Assembly: GCA_028279555.1 (NCBI GenBank)
Contig: JANQNO010000002.1
Coordinates: 186,001-250,000 of the forward strand
DNA: 64,000 nt
Direction: 5' to 3'
Origin: Sphingorhabdus sp.
GTDB lineage: Bacteria; Pseudomonadota; Alphaproteobacteria; Sphingomonadales; Sphingomonadaceae
Below, piece by piece: positions 33,486 to 42,508 of the stretch; within the stretch, counting starts at the first letter, position 1; each line of letters opens with the position of its first letter. The translations under genes were made by a program, and so were the position numbers. The notes beneath the pieces are model-generated. The model made no database searches. It saw only the letters and a list, made by a program, of their open reading frames with translations, and had not been told where the DNA came from.

Positions 33486-33929
33486 ATGCTAATCCAGATC
33501 CTGATCGGTTCGGCTCTGATCTGTGTCAGCATATTCACCACCATTGCATTTTTCTCTGCTGCCTCGATGACAATTTCGGCGACGGATGACTGGCTGCAAG
33601 CCGGAATGAAGCGTTTCAGAGCGATGATTGCCGTTTTCGGCGTTGTCCTGTGTTTGCTGGCAGCATTGAGTGTGGCCATATGGCTTTGGGCCATTACCTT
33701 CATCTGGGTTGGCGAATTTGATAATGTTGAAGAGGCCGCCTATTTCTCCATCGTGTCCTTCACGACCCTGGGATTTGGGGACGTTATCATCAGCAAGGAT
33801 TGGCGCCTGCTCTCGGGCATGCTGGCGGCCAACGGTTTTTTGCTGTTCAGTATTGCCACGGCATTCCTGATCGACTCTCTGGTGCATATTCGAGACACAC
33901 AGCAGCCAAGAAAAAAACAACAAGACTGA
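33486..33929 (+). CDS. Small ion channel family protein (potassium-channel pore)
   Basis: A 147-residue membrane protein with hydrophobic segments at about 3-27, 45-75 and 105-130. Between the last two lies a pore loop with the filter-like sequence TTLGFGDV, related to the TVGYG(D) selectivity filter but with Leu-Gly-Phe. This fits the two-TM channel domain family. It starts 19 bases after the efflux channel and is the last gene before the tRNA. Ion specificity is not certain because the filter is altered. Confidence 0.78.
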   Translation: MLIQILIGSALICVSIFTTIAFFSAASMTISATDDWLQAGMKRFRAMIAVFGVVLCLLAALSVAIWLWAITFIWVGEFDNVEEAAYFSIVSFTTLGFGDVIISKDWRLLSGMLAANGFLLFSIATAFLIDSLVHIRDTQQPRKKQQD

Positions 33930-34093
33930 AATCATGCTTGTCCGCTATTAGACTCTAAACGGACAGAACCAAACATTCCGAAATCGGCCCAAAAGCAGAA
34001 ACAAAAAAAATGCTTCCATAATGCTTCCGCTGCAAATTTGCCTACCCTTATCAATTGGAGTTTTTTCATAATACGTTGATTTTATTGAACTTC

Positions 34094-34170
<77 letters not shown>

Positions 34171-34294
34171 GCAGGCCGATTTTCACCGGCGTCGCGGGCG
34201 TCTAGCAAAGCCTGCGCAGCAGCGCCAGAGGCTTTTGCGGGAGCCGCAGCGCAGACGCCCTTGCGCCAAGGACGATTCCCGCTAAACCGGCGCG

Positions 34295-35578
34295 ATGGAC
34301 AAGATACTCATTCGCGGCGGCAAACCGCTCAAAGGCACGATTCCGATCTCCGGCGCGAAAAACAGCGCGCTGACCTTGCTGCCCTGCGCGCTGCTCACCG
34401 ACGAGCCGGTGACGCTGCGCAATCTGCCGCGGCTCGCCGATATTGACGGGTTTCAGCATCTGATGAACCAGTTCGGCGTATCGACCAGCATTGCCGGTGC
34501 GCGGCCATCCGATTTCGGCCGGGTGATGACGCTGCAGGCAACGCGGATGACAAGCAATGTCGCGCCCTACGACCTGGTACGCAAAATGCGTGCTTCTATC
34601 CTGGTGCTCGGCCCGCTTCTGGCGCGCGACGGTGAGGCGACCGTATCGCTGCCGGGCGGCTGCGCCATCGGCAACCGCCCCATCGACCTGCATCTCAAAG
34701 CGCTCGAAGCGTTCGGTGCGGAGATCGAGCTCGCTTCGGGTTATGTAAAGGCGAGTGCGCCGAAAGGCGGCCTGCCGGGCGGTAGCTTCACCTTTCCGGT
34801 GGTTTCCGTCGGTGCGACCGAAAATGCTGTGATGGCGGCTGTGCTCGCCAAGGGGGCATGCGAGCTTAAAAATGCCGCGCGCGAGCCGGAGATTGTCGAT
34901 CTGTGCAATCTGCTGGCGGCGATGGGCGCGAAGATCGACGGCATCGGGAGCGAGACGCTGACCATCGAGGGCGTGGACCGGCTGCATGGCGCGACCTACC
35001 GGGTGATGAGCGACAGGATCGAGGCGGGCAGCTATGCCTGCGCCGCGGCGATCACCGGCGGCGATGTGACCTTGCAGCATGCCAAGGCCGACGAGATGGG
35101 CGCGACGGTGGCCGCGCTAACAGAGGCTGGCGTGACGGTCGAGGAAGTGAAGGATGGCCTGCGTATCGCGGCGAATGGCAAGATGCAGGCGATCACGCTG
35201 ACCACCGCGCCCTATCCCGGCTTTGCCACCGACATGCAGGCACAGTTCATGGCGATGCTCTGCATGGCCGAGGGCTCGTCGGTACTGACCGAGACGATTT
35301 TTGAAAACCGCTATATGCATGTGCCCGAGCTCAACCGGATGGGCGCGAATATCGAGACCAAGGGGCGCACCGCGATTGTGCATGGCGTCGAAGGCATGAC
35401 CGGCGCGCCGGTGATGGCGACCGACCTGCGCGCATCGATGAGCCTGGTTATCGCGGGGCTGATTGCCGATGGCGAGACCGAGGTGAACCGGCTCTATCAT
35501 CTCGACCGCGGCTATGAGCGGCTGGAGGAAAAGCTGCAGCTGGTCGGCGCGGATGTGGAGCGCGTGGGGGCGGATTGA
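34295..35578 (+). CDS. murA: UDP-N-acetylglucosamine 1-carboxyvinyltransferase
   Basis: A 427-residue MurA that adds enolpyruvate to UDP-GlcNAc, the first committed peptidoglycan step. The phosphoenolpyruvate-binding SGAKNSAL motif is at residues 19-26, and the reactive Cys123 is in [14 protein letters not shown], so the enzyme should be sensitive to fosfomycin unless otherwise protected. Length is normal. The stop overlaps the TTG start of nnrE. Confidence 0.96.
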   Translation: MDKILIRGGKPLKGTIPISGAKNSALTLLPCALLTDEPVTLRNLPRLADIDGFQHLMNQFGVSTSIAGARPSDFGRVMTLQATRMTSNVAPYDLVRKMRASILVLGPLLARDGEATVSLPGGCAIGNRPIDLHLKALEAFGAEIELASGYVKASAPKGGLPGGSFTFPVVSVGATENAVMAAVLAKGACELKNAAREPEIVDLCNLLAAMGAKIDGIGSETLTIEGVDRLHGATYRVMSDRIEAGSYACAAAITGGDVTLQHAKADEMGATVAALTEAGVTVEEVKDGLRIAANGKMQAITLTTAPYPGFATDMQAQFMAMLCMAEGSSVLTETIFENRYMHVPELNRMGANIETKGRTAIVHGVEGMTGAPVMATDLRASMSLVIAGLIADGETEVNRLYHLDRGYERLEEKLQLVGADVERVGAD

Positions 35579-36300
35579 GCGACACCCCCATCCTCACCGC
35601 CGACCAAACCCGCGCGGCGGAGCAGGTGATTTTCGACAGCGGCGTGCCGGTCATCGACCTAATGGAAAAGGCAGGCGCGGCGGTCGCCGACGCGGTGATC
35701 GAGCATATCAAACCCCTCCCCTTGAGGGGAGGGCCAAGGGGTGGGGGAACGCAGCAAGAGCAGCGTCATTTGGATAGCCTCCCTCCCAACCCTCCCCCTA
35801 AAGGAGGAGGGCTTGAATGCCTGATCCTTTGTGGTCCCGGCAATAATGGCGGCGATGGCTATGTCGTTGCGCGGTTGCTCAAGGAAGCGGGCTGGCCGAT
35901 CTGCGTTGCCTCGCTTGCCGAACCGAAAACGGAGGCTGCGCAGATTGCCCGCGATCGCTGGAATGGACCGGTCGAGGAACTGGCCGATGTAGCACCGGCT
36001 TCCATCCTGATCGATGCGCTGTTCGGCACAGGGCTGACGCGCGGTCTGGACGCAGAAGTTGCGGGCCGGTTCGTGACGCTGGCCGATACCGCGCAGCAAA
36101 CAATCGCCATCGATTTGCCTTCAGGTATAGAGACCGACAGCGGCGCGCTGCTATCGCCGGTGCCGCATTTCGACCTCACGATCGCGCTTGGCGTCCTTAA
36201 ACCCGCGCACGTCACAGAGCCCGGCAAGGCGCATTGCGGCCAGGTGGTGCTCGGCGATATCGGTCTTATTCCGGTTGCGCGCGAAATCCTGCATTCCTAA
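35575..36300 (+). CDS. nnrE: NAD(P)H-hydrate epimerase carrying an in-frame repeat insertion
   Basis: A 241-residue YjeF N-terminal-domain protein that epimerises damaged NAD(P)HX. Conserved stretches are DLMEKAG, the ribose/phosphate-binding [16 protein letters not shown], and DALFGTGL. The C-terminal ADP-dependent dehydratase domain of bifunctional forms is absent. TTG at 35575 overlaps the murA stop. Residues about 46-80 (Pro/Gly-rich: [17 protein letters not shown]) have no counterpart in the family and are encoded by a palindromic repeat inserted without breaking the frame between a helix and the GPGNNGG strand. Confidence 0.9.
   Translation: MSDTPILTADQTRAAEQVIFDSGVPVIDLMEKAGAAVADAVIEHIKPLPLRGGPRGGGTQQEQRHLDSLPPNPPPKGGGLECLILCGPGNNGGDGYVVARLLKEAGWPICVASLAEPKTEAAQIARDRWNGPVEELADVAPASILIDALFGTGLTRGLDAEVAGRFVTLADTAQQTIAIDLPSGIETDSGALLSPVPHFDLTIALGVLKPAHVTEPGKAHCGQVVLGDIGLIPVAREILHS
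35710..35815. repeat. Palindromic GC-rich repeat inside nnrE
   Basis: Two C/G-block hairpins (CCCCTCCCC-TTGA-GGGGAGGG and CCCTCCCCCT-AAA-GGAGGAGGG) in opposite orientation flank a 30-base centre and are complementary to each other over most of their length. The same block pattern occurs between genes at 38333-38363. The insertion is about 105 bases, a multiple of three, and contains no stop in the nnrE frame. Confidence 0.75.
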
Positions 36301-36302
36301 GC

Positions 36303-36373
36303 CGTAGCCCTGAGCTTGTCGAAGGGCGCTTATCCTTAGACGCGTGCTTCGACAGGCTCAGCACTAACGGTGT
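36303..36373. repeat. Palindromic repeat between convergent nnrE and BCCT gene
   Basis: CTGAGCTTGTCGAAG (36310-36324) is inverted as CTTCGACAGGCTCAG (36347-36361) at 14 of 15 positions, with flanking GCCGTAG and CTAACGG parts shared with the copies at 5516 and 52660. It occupies the whole gap between two convergent genes and probably acts as a bidirectional terminator, although the T run is weak here. Confidence 0.7.
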
Positions 36374-37930
36374 TTATCGAGCGGTGCCCTGATTTGCGGT
36401 TGTCAGGGTTTCCCTTTTTAACATCCGCCACAGCATCATCCATAAAATCACCGCGAAAGCCGACAGCACGAAGAGCGCAGGCAGCCCGCCGAGATTGCTG
36501 AGCATGCGGATGCCGTCGATGCCCGATGCGCTCACCATGATCCAGGCCGCTGCGCCGACCAGGCTGCCCCAGATCAGTTTGATCCAGACCTTGTGCGCCG
36601 CCTTTTCGCCTTCCACCTCGCCCTCGACCGATAGCCGCGAGAGCACATCGGTGTTGCTGTCTGCCGCAGTCACATAGGAGAGGAAGGAGAGCGCGACGAA
36701 CAGTGCGGCGACGCCGAGCGCGAGCGGCATTTCCTCGACCAGCCGGTAGAGCACGAATTCGGGGCCGCCCTCATCGAGCACGGCTTTCAGAATGCCCGGC
36801 TGCGCAGCCTCGGTCTCTATTGCGAAACCGCCGAAAATGGTCATCCAGACGATTGCAAAGAGCGAGGGCAGGAACAGGTTCATGGTGATGAAGGCGCGCA
36901 CCGTATAGCCTTGCGCGATGCGGCCCAGAAACATCGCCGACAGCGGTGCCCAGGCCATCCAGTTCGCAAAGTAGAACACCGTCCAGGCATTGATCCAGTC
37001 GGCATCGCCATAGCCGCCCAGCGACAGCGAACGCGGCACGAATTCGGTCACATAGCCCGCCAGCCCGCGCCCGCCCAGGACCAGAATTTCCAGCGTCGGG
37101 CCGACGGCGATCACGAAGATCGCAACCACGACGAAAACTTTGGTGTTGATGTCGGAGAGGATACGGATGCCTTTTTGCAGCCCGCTGATCGAAGAGGCCG
37201 TGAAAGCCGCGACAATGCCCACAGCAATCAGGCCGATCAGCACCGGGCCTGTCTCCAGCGGGCTGATCCGGTCGATCCCGCCGCCGATGGAGAGGATACC
37301 TGCGCCCAGCGATGCCGCGAGCCCGAAAAGCAGCGAGGTCAGGCAGATCGCATCGAGTATCTGCGCGGCATTTTTCGGCAGCGGCTTGCCGCGGATCGCC
37401 GATATCGGTGCGGAAAGCGAAAAGGGCTGATGAAAATTGTGATAGGCTAGCGCAAAGGTCAGCGCCGGGACGGTGTATATCGCATAGGGTGTGATCGCCC
37501 AATGCATGTAGAGCGAGGTCATGGCGAATTGCGATGCTGCTGCGCCGCCTGCCTCAATGCCGCTGGTCGTGCCGCCGGGGTCGTAGATATGATAGATAGG
37601 CTCGGCCGTCGCCCAGAATAATATGCCAATGGCGATGGTGGTCGACAGCGTGATCGCAAACCAGTCCCAGCGTGACAGGACCGGTTTGGCATCGGGGCCG
37701 CCCAGCCGCAGTTTGCCGAGCGGTGAGATGAAAACCGCAAGACAGGTCAGTACAAAGAGGAACGCGGCGAGTGCGAAAAAGCCGCCAAAAACTCTCAATA
37801 TCCAGTCATTGATGGCTGTGACGGTTTGCAGGAAAGCCGCGGGGGCGACCATGCTCGCGGCGACCAGCGACAAGAAAAGCGCAATCGGAAGCCAGAATGT
37901 GATCGGGCGAAGGCGGATTTTCTCCGTCAA
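36374..37930 (-). CDS. BCCT family transporter
   Basis: A 518-residue betaine/carnitine/choline-type transporter with 12 predicted membrane segments. The family signature appears as ILFWATAEPIYHIYDP (variant of the Trp-Gly-x-x-Glu-Pro motif) and in AYTVRAFITMNLFLPSLFA; the GWISLFWA-like segment is less typical. TTG at 37930 overlaps the stop of the RHH gene (TTGA), with GATGAGG before it. The cargo is likely a quaternary-amine osmolyte or a related compound; no choline-oxidation gene is near. Confidence 0.85.
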   Translation of the reverse strand: MTEKIRLRPITFWLPIALFLSLVAASMVAPAAFLQTVTAINDWILRVFGGFFALAAFLFVLTCLAVFISPLGKLRLGGPDAKPVLSRWDWFAITLSTTIAIGILFWATAEPIYHIYDPGGTTSGIEAGGAAASQFAMTSLYMHWAITPYAIYTVPALTFALAYHNFHQPFSLSAPISAIRGKPLPKNAAQILDAICLTSLLFGLAASLGAGILSIGGGIDRISPLETGPVLIGLIAVGIVAAFTASSISGLQKGIRILSDINTKVFVVVAIFVIAVGPTLEILVLGGRGLAGYVTEFVPRSLSLGGYGDADWINAWTVFYFANWMAWAPLSAMFLGRIAQGYTVRAFITMNLFLPSLFAIVWMTIFGGFAIETEAAQPGILKAVLDEGGPEFVLYRLVEEMPLALGVAALFVALSFLSYVTAADSNTDVLSRLSVEGEVEGEKAAHKVWIKLIWGSLVGAAAWIMVSASGIDGIRMLSNLGGLPALFVLSAFAVILWMMLWRMLKRETLTTANQGTAR

Positions 37931-38187
37931 TCCTCATCCCGCCTGTTATCCCCATCCCGCATATTCGCCACCAACCACACGCGGATGGCGCTGGCAAGCC
38001 CCGGCGGCGTTTCGGAAACTATCCGCTGCGCGTCGATTTGGCTGACCAGCGCGTTGATGGCGAGCCCGCGCTCGGCTGCTGCATGTTTGAGCATGTCCCA
38101 GAAGACCGGTTCCAGACTGATCGAAGTCTGGTGCCGGTCGATGGTGACCGAGCGTTTGACCGGGGGGTGATAATGAGGTGCGGGCAT
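37927..38187 (-). CDS. Ribbon-helix-helix domain protein (RHH_4 type)
   Basis: An 86-residue protein. SVTIDRHQTSISLEPVFWD is the RHH strand and first helix, followed by LAINALVSQID and a C-terminal helix AIRVWLVANMR. This is the family of alphaproteobacterial proteins annotated as RHH_4. ATG at 38187 is preferred to a GTG two codons earlier because AAGG lies seven bases upstream of the ATG. Its stop overlaps the BCCT start; it could regulate that gene, but many RHH_4 proteins have no assigned operator. Confidence 0.8.
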   Translation of the reverse strand: MPAPHYHPPVKRSVTIDRHQTSISLEPVFWDMLKHAAAERGLAINALVSQIDAQRIVSETPPGLASAIRVWLVANMRDGDNRRDED

Positions 38188-38207
38188 GGCCACGCCTTAG
38201 CCCAATT

Positions 38208-38234
38208 CGTCATTCCCGCGAAGGCGGGAATCCA
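38208..38234. repeat. ATTCCCGC/GCGGGAAT palindromic repeat
   Basis: ATTCCCGC at 38212-38219 is perfectly inverted at 38224-38231 with the loop GAAG. This is a very common intergenic repeat motif of proteobacterial genomes. It lies about 20 bases upstream of the RHH start on the minus strand. Confidence 0.75.
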
Positions 38235-38282
38235 TCACCCTACTTTACAGCCAGGGACGGCAGCGCAGCCGAGAGACGAAAG

Positions 38283-38371
38283 CGAGATTACCCTCCCCGC
38301 TGCGACCGGCAGACAAGCTGCCTGGTCTCGCTCCCCTCCCGCAAGCGGGAGGGGTTGGGGGTGGGTATTGG
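38283..38371. repeat. CCCCTCCCG/CGGGAGGGG palindromic repeat
   Basis: The perfect 9-bp hairpin at 38333-38354 (loop CAAG) is followed by GGGGTTGGGGGTGGG and preceded by GAGATTACCCTCCCC and a GACC-GCAG/CTGC-GGTC hairpin. It is the intergenic relative of the repeat inside nnrE and lies just downstream of phbB, so it may also end its transcript. Confidence 0.7.
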
Positions 38372-38377
38372 CAGCTA

Positions 38378-39103
38378 TCAATACATATGCTGGCCGCCAT
38401 TGATCGACATCGTCGATCCGGTCACGAAACCGCCCTCCTCGCTGGTCAGGAAAGCCACGCCGCGGGCGATCTCCTCGGCCTGGCCCAGACGGCCAACGGG
38501 AATTTTCGCAACGATTTTTTCAAGCACGGCTTCGGGAACTGCAGCCACCATGTCGGTATCGATATAGCCGGGTGCGATGGCATTCACGGTGACACCAAAA
38601 CGCGCACCTTCCTGCGCCAGTGCCTTGGTGAAACCGTGAATGCCTGACTTGGCAGCGGCATAGTTGACCTGCCCATACTGCCCCGCCTGACCGTTGATCG
38701 AACCGATATTGACGATCCTGCCCCAGCCGCGTTCGCGCATGCCCGGGAAACAGGCCTTCGCCATATTGAAACAGCCGCCCAGATTGACGCGCATTACCTC
38801 GTGCCAGTCGTCATAGGACATTTTATGCAGCGTTCCGTCGCGGGTAATGCCGGCATTGTTGACGACGACATCCACCGGCCCCAGATCTTCGGCAACCTTT
38901 GCGCATCCGGCCAGCGTGGCTTCATGGTCGCCGACATCCCATTTATAGGTGGCTATTCCCGTGCGGTCGGTGAAGGCTTTTGCCTTTTCATCGTTGCCGG
39001 CATAGTTGGCCGCAACCGTCATCCCCATATCTTTCAGGGCGACGCTGATCGCTTCGCCGATACCGCGCGATCCGCCGGTTACGATTGCAATTCTCTGGGT
39101 CAT
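38378..39103 (-). CDS. phbB: Acetoacetyl-CoA reductase
   Basis: A 241-residue SDR that makes (R)-3-hydroxybutyryl-CoA for polyhydroxybutyrate. The cofactor motif TGGSRGIG is at residues 9-16, NNAG at 82-85, and the triad is Ser135, Tyr148, Lys152. NIGSINGQAGQYGQVNYAAAKSG and the end STMSINGGQHMY are diagnostic of PhaB over FabG. Start ATG 39103 follows AAAGG; an upstream GTG is ignored. phaA and phaC are not adjacent. The phasin at 51406 belongs to the same process. Confidence 0.93.
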   Translation of the reverse strand: MTQRIAIVTGGSRGIGEAISVALKDMGMTVAANYAGNDEKAKAFTDRTGIATYKWDVGDHEATLAGCAKVAEDLGPVDVVVNNAGITRDGTLHKMSYDDWHEVMRVNLGGCFNMAKACFPGMRERGWGRIVNIGSINGQAGQYGQVNYAAAKSGIHGFTKALAQEGARFGVTVNAIAPGYIDTDMVAAVPEAVLEKIVAKIPVGRLGQAEEIARGVAFLTSEEGGFVTGSTMSINGGQHMY

Positions 39104-39206
39104 TATTTTGCCTTTCGATGTCACGCTATTTTGCGACTCGAACGCTACTGCAAGCCCGGTTTAGCAACAAGATGACGCGAACGTTATGCGACCTTCGTCG
39201 CAGCCG

Positions 39207-40205
39207 TCATATCCAGCCGGAAAGTTCGCGGGCGACGAGCGCTTCCAGCATATCCATGCCGGCTTCGCTGTCATTGAGGCAGGACAGATAGGCGAAATTC
39301 TCTCCGCCTGCCGCTTCGAACTGCTCTTTTCCCTCGATCGCCAGTTCCTCCAGCGTTTCCAGGCAATCGACCGCGAAGCCGGGCGCGAAAATGGCGATAT
39401 TCTTCCTGCCTTCGCCTGCCAGCCTCTGTATCGTGTCGTCGGTAGCCGGTTCCAGCCATTTGGCGCGGCCGAATTGCGACTGGAAGCTGACCGTCAATTC
39501 GCGCCCCATATGCTCGGAAAGCAGCCGCGCGGTCTTCTGGCACTGGCAGTGATAGGGATCGCCGAGGAATAATGTGCGCTCCGGCATCCCGTGAAAGCTG
39601 ACCACCAGGGCGTCGGGCGCGAAATCCAGCTTTGCCAGTTCACCCTCGACCGAAATTTTGAGCGCATCTATATAGGCCGGATCATCATGGTAGGGCGGCA
39701 GGCTTCTAACTGCCGGCTGCCAGCGCATTTCGGCAAGGATGCGGAAACTCTCATCCATGACCGTCGCCGTGGTCGCACCCGAATATTGCGGATAAAGCGG
39801 CGCGATCAGGATGCGTTCGCATCCCGCTTCCTTCATATCCAGAAGCTGCTGCTCGATTGCCGGTTCGCCATAGCGCATGGCATAGCGAACATGCACATCC
39901 GAACCCAACCGGTCCGCCAGTTTTTCCGCCTGCGCCGCGCTATAGACGGCCAAGGGAGAGCCTTTGTCGGTCCAGACCTTCGCATAGGCTTCCGCCGATC
40001 TTTTGGGCCGCGTGTTGAGAATGAGTCCGCGCAATATCGGCTGCCAGACGAGCTGCGGAATCTCGACCACTCTGGGATCGGATAGAAACTGTTTGAGGTA
40101 GCGCCTGACTGCCGGGGTCGTGGGCGCATCGGGTGTTCCCAGATTGACGAGCAGCACGCCGACCCTGGGCTGCGCTATTTCGGGATGTCCAGCCGGAATC
40201 TCCAT
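39207..40205 (-). CDS. hemH: Ferrochelatase
   Basis: A 332-residue ferrochelatase that inserts Fe2+ into protoporphyrin IX. VGVLLVNLGTPDAPT at the N-terminus, the catalytic His in ALVVSFHGMPERTL, the CQCQKTA segment and FAPGFAVDCLETLEELA (with the conserved Glu) are all present. ATG at 40205 overlaps the stop of the molybdopterin subunit gene (TGATG), with GAGG six bases before it. Confidence 0.94.
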   Translation of the reverse strand: MEIPAGHPEIAQPRVGVLLVNLGTPDAPTTPAVRRYLKQFLSDPRVVEIPQLVWQPILRGLILNTRPKRSAEAYAKVWTDKGSPLAVYSAAQAEKLADRLGSDVHVRYAMRYGEPAIEQQLLDMKEAGCERILIAPLYPQYSGATTATVMDESFRILAEMRWQPAVRSLPPYHDDPAYIDALKISVEGELAKLDFAPDALVVSFHGMPERTLFLGDPYHCQCQKTARLLSEHMGRELTVSFQSQFGRAKWLEPATDDTIQRLAGEGRKNIAIFAPGFAVDCLETLEELAIEGKEQFEAAGGENFAYLSCLNDSEAGMDMLEALVARELSGWI

Positions 40206-42508
40206 CACAGACCTCGCGAAAGCAAGGGAAGCTCACGCAGCCTTACGCCGGCGGCAGAATTGAGTGCGTTGGCAATCGCCGGCGCGACGACGGGGACGGC
40301 GAGTTCCCCTATGCCGCCCGGCGCTTCCTCGCTTTCCATAAACTCGACCGTGATCTCGGGCGTATCGTCTAGCCGCGGCAGGTCGATATCGCGCAACCGC
40401 CGCGCCAGGGGCAGGCCGCCCTCGAAAGCTGTCGAGCCGCCCAGCGCCTGCGCCATGCCGAAAACGATCCCACCCTCGATCTGTTGCCTGGCGATCTCCG
40501 GATTGATGAGCCTTCCGCAATCGGCAACCGCTGTGATCCGGCTGACACGCACACCATTTTCGCCGGCCTTGGCGGTTACGATCAGGGCGATATGGCTGCC
40601 GCGCATCTTGTGGCAGGCTAGACCATTACCGCTGCCGCTCGCGCCGCCATCCCATCCGGCGAGTGCGGCCACGCGGGTGAGGCAACGCGCCAGACGGGTT
40701 TCGCCCACCAGCATCTGCATACGGTAGGACAGCGGCTCGACGCCGGCCTTTGTGGCCAGCTCGTCGATGAAGGCCTCTCGGAAAAAAGCGGTCAGATTGT
40801 CGCCATTGCCGCGCCAGCGCCCCGACGGGATCGGCAGCGACGCGGGATAGTGTGTGATCTGGATATTCGGTATGGCGTAGGGCGGCATTGCGCCTTCTAT
40901 GGCAAGCGGATCATATTCATCCGATACGGCAAGAAGGGCATCCTGTTCGCTGTCTCCTTTCAGCCGCGCTGCGATTTCCCGCATGGCCGGCGGCGTGGCG
41001 ATGCTGCAGCTATAGCCCTCTATGCGCCCGGCGGTATCCAGCGTAGCTTGCATGCGGGCCACCGCGGGCGGGCGATAATGATCGCGCATGAAATCCTCCG
41101 GGCGCGACCATATCAGCTGCACGGGCCGCCCGGCCTCTTTGGCGAGCACCGCCACTTGCGCCGCAATGCGGCTGTCCATATTGCGCCCGAAGCTGCCCCC
41201 CGCCATCATCGGAAACAGAACGACATCGTCGGTGGAGATGCCGATCGCTTTTGCCGCTGCCCTTTGCGCCGCCGCCGGTGCCTGGGTGGCGAGCCAGAGC
41301 AGCAGGCGGCCATCCTTCATCTGCGCTGTGGCGCTGCGCGTTTCGACAGGCGCATGCAGCGCAGGCGTTGCTGCATAGGTCGCCTCGATCAGGCGCGTGG
41401 CAGCGTCTTTTTGCGTCGTCGCCTCGAAATTCCCGCTTTTGTGGATGATCCAGCCCTTGCCTTCGGAAAAACGGCTTTGCAGGTGGCTGTCCATTTCCGC
41501 GCTGTCGGCCATTTCGCCGCGTGTTTCGAAGACCGGCTCCATCAGGTCGAGCGCGCGGTTGGCCGCCCACCAGTTGCTGCCAAGCGCCGCGACCCAGCCC
41601 TTGGCCTTGATCACAGTGACCAGACCGGCGACATTGGATGCGCCCTTGCGGCTCAGGCTTTTGAGGCGGGTGTCGCCGATGGGGCCTTGCCGCACCGATG
41701 CATAGAGCATGTCGGGCAGGCGGATATCGCCTGCAAAGGTCGCGCTGCCGTCCACTTTGGCCGCGACGTCGAGGCGTGCAGCGTCGCTACCCGATATCTG
41801 GTTTTCAGGCGATGGTCGCAGCGGGACAGGATCGGGCGCATTCCCCTTCGCGGCTTCTGCGGCAAGCTCTGCAAAGGCAAGCTTTTCCTCGCCAAAGGTC
41901 ACGAAGCCGTCTTCGGTATCGCAGCTTTCCCAGTTGGTATCCCATCGCTCGGCCGCGGCCATGCAGAGCAGACTGCGCGCAGCGGCACCTGCTTCCCGGC
42001 AGAATCGTTCGAACTGCCGCACCGATGAAGAGCCAGCGGTGATGACGAAATCGCTGCGCTCTGCTGCTGTGTTCAACAAGGTTTCGGGTATCTGCGCTGA
42101 ATCTAGCGACGTTGGAACGAAGGCACCAGACCATTCGCGGGCCAGAAGGTCGTTGGCGAAGAGCGAGCTGGGCATGAGCGGCTGAACCGCAACCGTCCGC
42201 CAGTCCGCGCCCAACTCGCCAGCCACGATCTGTGCAAGCTGTGTGAAAATGCCTTGGCCCATCTCGGATTGCGGGATGCCGATAATGACCTTGCCGTCTT
42301 CTGCGATCTTCAGCCAGGGGCCGAATAGATGCTCGCCTTCGGCGGCCGGCAGGTTGGGAAAATAGCGTCGCGGCCAGAGCGCCCAGGCAACGAGCAGCCC
42401 GGCTCCCACGCCGCCGCCGATCAGCAACTGGCGGCGTGTCGGGTGCGGCCAACGGCGCTCTTTTGTTTGCTCTCCTGCCTCTTCTGCCTTTTCCCGGATT
42501 TTGTTCAT
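40205..42508 (-). CDS. Molybdopterin cytosine dinucleotide-binding dehydrogenase large subunit, TAT-exported
   Basis: A 767-residue protein of the xanthine oxidase-type molybdenum family, closest in layout to isoquinoline 1-oxidoreductase beta-subunit (IorB)-like aldehyde dehydrogenases. A twin-arginine signal (TRRQLLIGGGVGAGLLVAW) after about 30 charged residues indicates export. The repeated domain beginnings GIPQSEMGQGIFTQLA and GSFGRNMDSRIAAQVA contain the cofactor-contacting segments; the final domain has GIGELAVPVVAPAIANAL. It starts at 42508 by ATGA overlap with mrp. No [2Fe-2S] small subunit is adjacent, so its partner must be elsewhere. Confidence 0.87.
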   Translation of the reverse strand: MNKIREKAEEAGEQTKERRWPHPTRRQLLIGGGVGAGLLVAWALWPRRYFPNLPAAEGEHLFGPWLKIAEDGKVIIGIPQSEMGQGIFTQLAQIVAGELGADWRTVAVQPLMPSSLFANDLLAREWSGAFVPTSLDSAQIPETLLNTAAERSDFVITAGSSSVRQFERFCREAGAAARSLLCMAAAERWDTNWESCDTEDGFVTFGEEKLAFAELAAEAAKGNAPDPVPLRPSPENQISGSDAARLDVAAKVDGSATFAGDIRLPDMLYASVRQGPIGDTRLKSLSRKGASNVAGLVTVIKAKGWVAALGSNWWAANRALDLMEPVFETRGEMADSAEMDSHLQSRFSEGKGWIIHKSGNFEATTQKDAATRLIEATYAATPALHAPVETRSATAQMKDGRLLLWLATQAPAAAQRAAAKAIGISTDDVVLFPMMAGGSFGRNMDSRIAAQVAVLAKEAGRPVQLIWSRPEDFMRDHYRPPAVARMQATLDTAGRIEGYSCSIATPPAMREIAARLKGDSEQDALLAVSDEYDPLAIEGAMPPYAIPNIQITHYPASLPIPSGRWRGNGDNLTAFFREAFIDELATKAGVEPLSYRMQMLVGETRLARCLTRVAALAGWDGGASGSGNGLACHKMRGSHIALIVTAKAGENGVRVSRITAVADCGRLINPEIARQQIEGGIVFGMAQALGGSTAFEGGLPLARRLRDIDLPRLDDTPEITVEFMESEEAPGGIGELAVPVVAPAIANALNSAAGVRLRELPLLSRGL

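Noticed and set aside
34202-35080. 292-codon minus-strand frame over murA
   Set aside because: Entirely antisense to the highly conserved murA and without a family match.
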